Source: Halothiobacillus sp045689735
Lineage (GTDB): Bacteria > Pseudomonadota > Gammaproteobacteria > Halothiobacillales > Halothiobacillaceae
DNA: 64,000 nt
Direction of reading: 5' to 3'
Assembly: GCF_045689735.1 (NCBI RefSeq)
Contig: NZ_CP142685.1
Span: forward strand, 248,001-312,000
Shown: positions 62,338-64,000 of the stretch, in pieces
Layout of the letters: each line of letters opens with the position of its first letter
Position numbering within the stretch: position 1 is the first letter of the stretch
The notes under the pieces: model-generated
Databases searched by the model: none
What the model saw: only the letters and a program-made list of their open reading frames with translations
Told to the model about the DNA's origin: nothing
Position numbers and translations under genes: made by a program

Positions 62338-62594
62338 CCGCCGTTGGTCGACGGGCAAAGGCCGACGATTCAGCCCCCGAGTTGATCGAGCGCCATCGCG
62401 GCGACTGGCACGAGCACCGCCAGAGTTTTGGCGCGATTCCTGCTATACCTGCTATATTTTAGGACGGCAAACAGGCCGAAATCTCAGCCGAGATGCTGCA
62501 AATCCGCCAAGTAGGCGAGCGCAAGGCTTGGGGCTTGGATACTCAATCCGAGGACAGCGCCGACATCGTCACTCACTGGCAAGGCAGCGAGTGA
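62338..62594 (+). pseudogene. Degraded ORF, possibly phage-derived
   Basis: One frame reads ADDSAPELIERHRGDWHEHR and on, a TAG stop at about 62460, then DGKQAEISAEMLQIRQVGER and KAWGLDTQSEDSADIVTHWQ up to TGA 62592-62594. The composition is protein-like on both sides of the stop, and a terminator follows. The second part reminds me of C-termini of small phage terminase-type proteins, but I cannot name the family. The start appears lost, perhaps to the IS insertion next door. Confidence 0.35.
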
Positions 62595-62613
62595 CCACCT
62601 GACCGCCTGACCA

Positions 62614-62636
62614 AGCGCCCGCATGGGCGCTTTTTC
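62614..62636 (+). terminator. Intrinsic terminator after the degraded ORF
   Basis: GCGCCC/GGGCGC stem with a GCAT loop followed by TTTTT on the plus strand. It supports the view that the upstream degraded frame was once a real transcription unit. Confidence 0.75.
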
Positions 62637-62716
62637 ATTGGTGGCATTGGCGCATTCTGTAACAGCCAAGCATTTTTCCTATGGTGCGCGGCAAGGTGCG
62701 TAGATTTTTTGCATGA

Positions 62717-62743
62717 ATAAAAAAGCCCATAAAATCATGGGCT
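62717..62743 (-). terminator. Terminator downstream of tRNA-Ser
   Basis: On the minus strand AGCCCAT/ATGGGCT (7-base stem, 6-base loop) is followed by TTTTTTATT, 13 bases after the tRNA CCA end. Confidence 0.85.
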
Positions 62744-62755
62744 TGGGGAATTTTT

Positions 62756-62845
62756 TGGCGGAGAAAGAGGGATTCGAACCCTCGATAGAGTTTCCCCTAT
62801 ACACCCTTAGCAGGGGTGCGCCTTCAGCCACTCGGCCATTTCTCC
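62756..62845 (-). tRNA. tRNA-Ser(GCU)
   Basis: 90-base class II tRNA on the minus strand: acceptor GGAGAAA/TTTCTCC, anticodon GCT in CTGCTAA, long variable arm, T-loop TTCGAAT, CCA encoded. It lies downstream of the amt gene on the same strand. Ser tRNAs are common integration sites, and degraded foreign DNA lies on its 3' side. Confidence 0.95.
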
Positions 62846-62896
62846 GTGGGGCATTATTTTATGGGAAGCGAGGTGCTTAGGCAATAACTATTGGTT

Positions 62897-64000
62897 TTAT
62901 TGATCGTATTTTGGCGTCGCAGAAATACGGTGGATGGAGAGGTCGGCACCTTCGAACTCTTCTTCCTCTGAGAGGCGAATGCCGAGCGTGTATTTCAGAA
63001 TGCCATAAATGATCAGTCCTCCCGCGATTGCAATGCCGATGGCGGCGAGAGATCCGATCAATTGGCTGACGAGACTGATGCCCCCTGTGCCGCCAAACAT
63101 TTTTTGACCGAATATACCGGCGGCGATGGCGCCCCAAAGTCCGCACACGCCATGCAGCGACCAGACCCCCAAAACATCGTCAATTTTGAGTCGGTTTTGG
63201 ACGAAGGTGAATAGCCAGACGAACAGGCCGCCGGCGATCAAGCCGGTCAGCAGGGCGCCAATAGGGTGCATGATGTCGGAGCCGGCGCAGACGGCAACCA
63301 GTCCCGCGAGCGGGCCATTGTGGAGGAATCCGGGGTCATTACGGCCGACGACTAGCGCACTGAGAATGCCGCCCACCATCGCCATGAGCGAGTTGACTGC
63401 GACGAGACCGGATATGGCATTGATTTCCTGCGCGGACATCACATTGAACCCAAACCAGCCAACGGCCAAAACCCAAGAGCCGAGTGCCAGAAAGGGGATG
63501 TTTGAGGGCGGGTGGGCATAGATTTCACCATTTTTCCCATAGCGGCCGTGGCGTGGTCCGAGGAGTAGCACGGCGATCAAGGCGATCCAGCCGCCCATGC
63601 CGTGGACGACCATGGAGCCGGCGTAGTCGTGGAATGGGGCATGGAGGCTGGTCTTGAGCCAGTCCTGGAAGCCAAAGTTATTGTTCCAGATCAGTCCTTC
63701 ATAGAGGGGGTAGATCAGCGAGACCAGGAAAAAAGTGGCAATCAGTTGCGGATAAAATCGAGCGCGTTCTGCAATGCCGCCAGAGATGATGGCCGGAATG
63801 GCGGCGGCAAAGGTGAGCAGAAAGAAAAACCGCACGAGTTCGTGGCCATGATCGACGGTCAGGGTACTTGCGGAGCCAAAGAAGCTGATGTGATAGGCAA
63901 CATAGTAGCCAATGAAGAAGTAGGCGATGGTGGAGATGGCAAAGTCGGCCATAATTTTCACCAAGGCGTTGACTTGGTTTTTCTTTCGGACGGTGCCAAC
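62897..64000 (-). CDS. amt: Ammonium transporter, Amt family (5' end beyond window)
   Basis: At least 367 residues are encoded on the minus strand, entering the window at ...VGTVRKKNQVNALVKIMAD. Amt features are clear: the pore histidines in DYAGSMVVHGMGGW and GVWSLHGVCGLWGA, the HP motif in SDIMHPIGALL, and GISGGIAERAR-like AIISGGIAERARFYP. It moves ammonium across the inner membrane. The C-terminus ends EEEEFEGADLSIHRISATPK. Whether glnK lies upstream cannot be seen. Confidence 0.93.
   Translation of the reverse strand, partial: VGTVRKKNQVNALVKIMADFAISTIAYFFIGYYVAYHISFFGSASTLTVDHGHELVRFFFLLTFAAAIPAIISGGIAERARFYPQLIATFFLVSLIYPLYEGLIWNNNFGFQDWLKTSLHAPFHDYAGSMVVHGMGGWIALIAVLLLGPRHGRYGKNGEIYAHPPSNIPFLALGSWVLAVGWFGFNVMSAQEINAISGLVAVNSLMAMVGGILSALVVGRNDPGFLHNGPLAGLVAVCAGSDIMHPIGALLTGLIAGGLFVWLFTFVQNRLKIDDVLGVWSLHGVCGLWGAIAAGIFGQKMFGGTGGISLVSQLIGSLAAIGIAIAGGLIIYGILKYTLGIRLSEEEEFEGADLSIHRISATPKYDQ

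Overview
This window reads as chromosomal core DNA of a GC-rich gammaproteobacterium. The tRNA-tuf-secE-nusG-rpl-rpoBC and str-S10-spc-alpha clusters are in gammaproteobacterial order, tuf is duplicated, and Mpl and Kup are present. A persulfide dioxygenase gene coupled to a sulfide:quinone-reductase-like flavoprotein gene would fit a sulfur oxidiser of the Halothiobacillus type. That genus-level idea is inference only.

Layout. 1-1015 (minus): obgE (cut by the window edge), rpmA, rplU. 1173-3053 (minus): the K+ transporter kup. 3371-9864 (plus): a small Cys/His-rich exported protein followed by a complete copper/silver-type CusCBA tripartite efflux operon. 9865-12490 is accessory DNA. It holds a DedA-family gene between two CTGAATAAA/TTTATTCAG palindromes, a mosaic scar of fragments from both flanking genes (cusA tail and TauE/SafE gene), and a decayed restriction-modification pair (BglII-like endonuclease with an internal deletion, MT-A70 methyltransferase with a nonsense codon and a frameshift). 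12498-29269 holds housekeeping genes: a TauE/SafE-like protein, hrpA, cutA, a DUF4124 protein, an AmgK-like sugar kinase, the persulfide dioxygenase/SQR-like pair, a membrane protein with mpl, a LON-domain protein, a thioredoxin, an AEC transporter, and a tightly coupled chain of SlyD-like, M61 peptidase, birA and coaX.

29326-60934 is the translation/transcription supercluster: four tRNAs (Thr, Tyr, Gly, Thr), tuf copy 1, tRNA-Trp, secE-nusG, rplKA, L10 leader, rplJL, attenuator, rpoBC, then rpsL-rpsG-fusA-tuf copy 2-rpsJ and the S10, spc and alpha operons down to rplQ and a strong terminator. The two tuf genes look identical base for base. rpmJ is not present between secY and rpsM. A terminator-like hairpin sits between rpsJ and rplC.

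60935-64000 holds an IS3-family element with a nonsense-interrupted transposase, a degraded ORF that may be of phage origin, tRNA-Ser(GCU), and an ammonium transporter gene (5' end beyond the window).

I did not find a convincing new multi-gene system. The least ordinary stretch is 9.9-12.5 kb. The smaller curiosities are the rpsJ-rplC hairpin, the apparent Pro-to-Thr change at the rifampicin cluster II position of RpoB, and the structured L10 leader.
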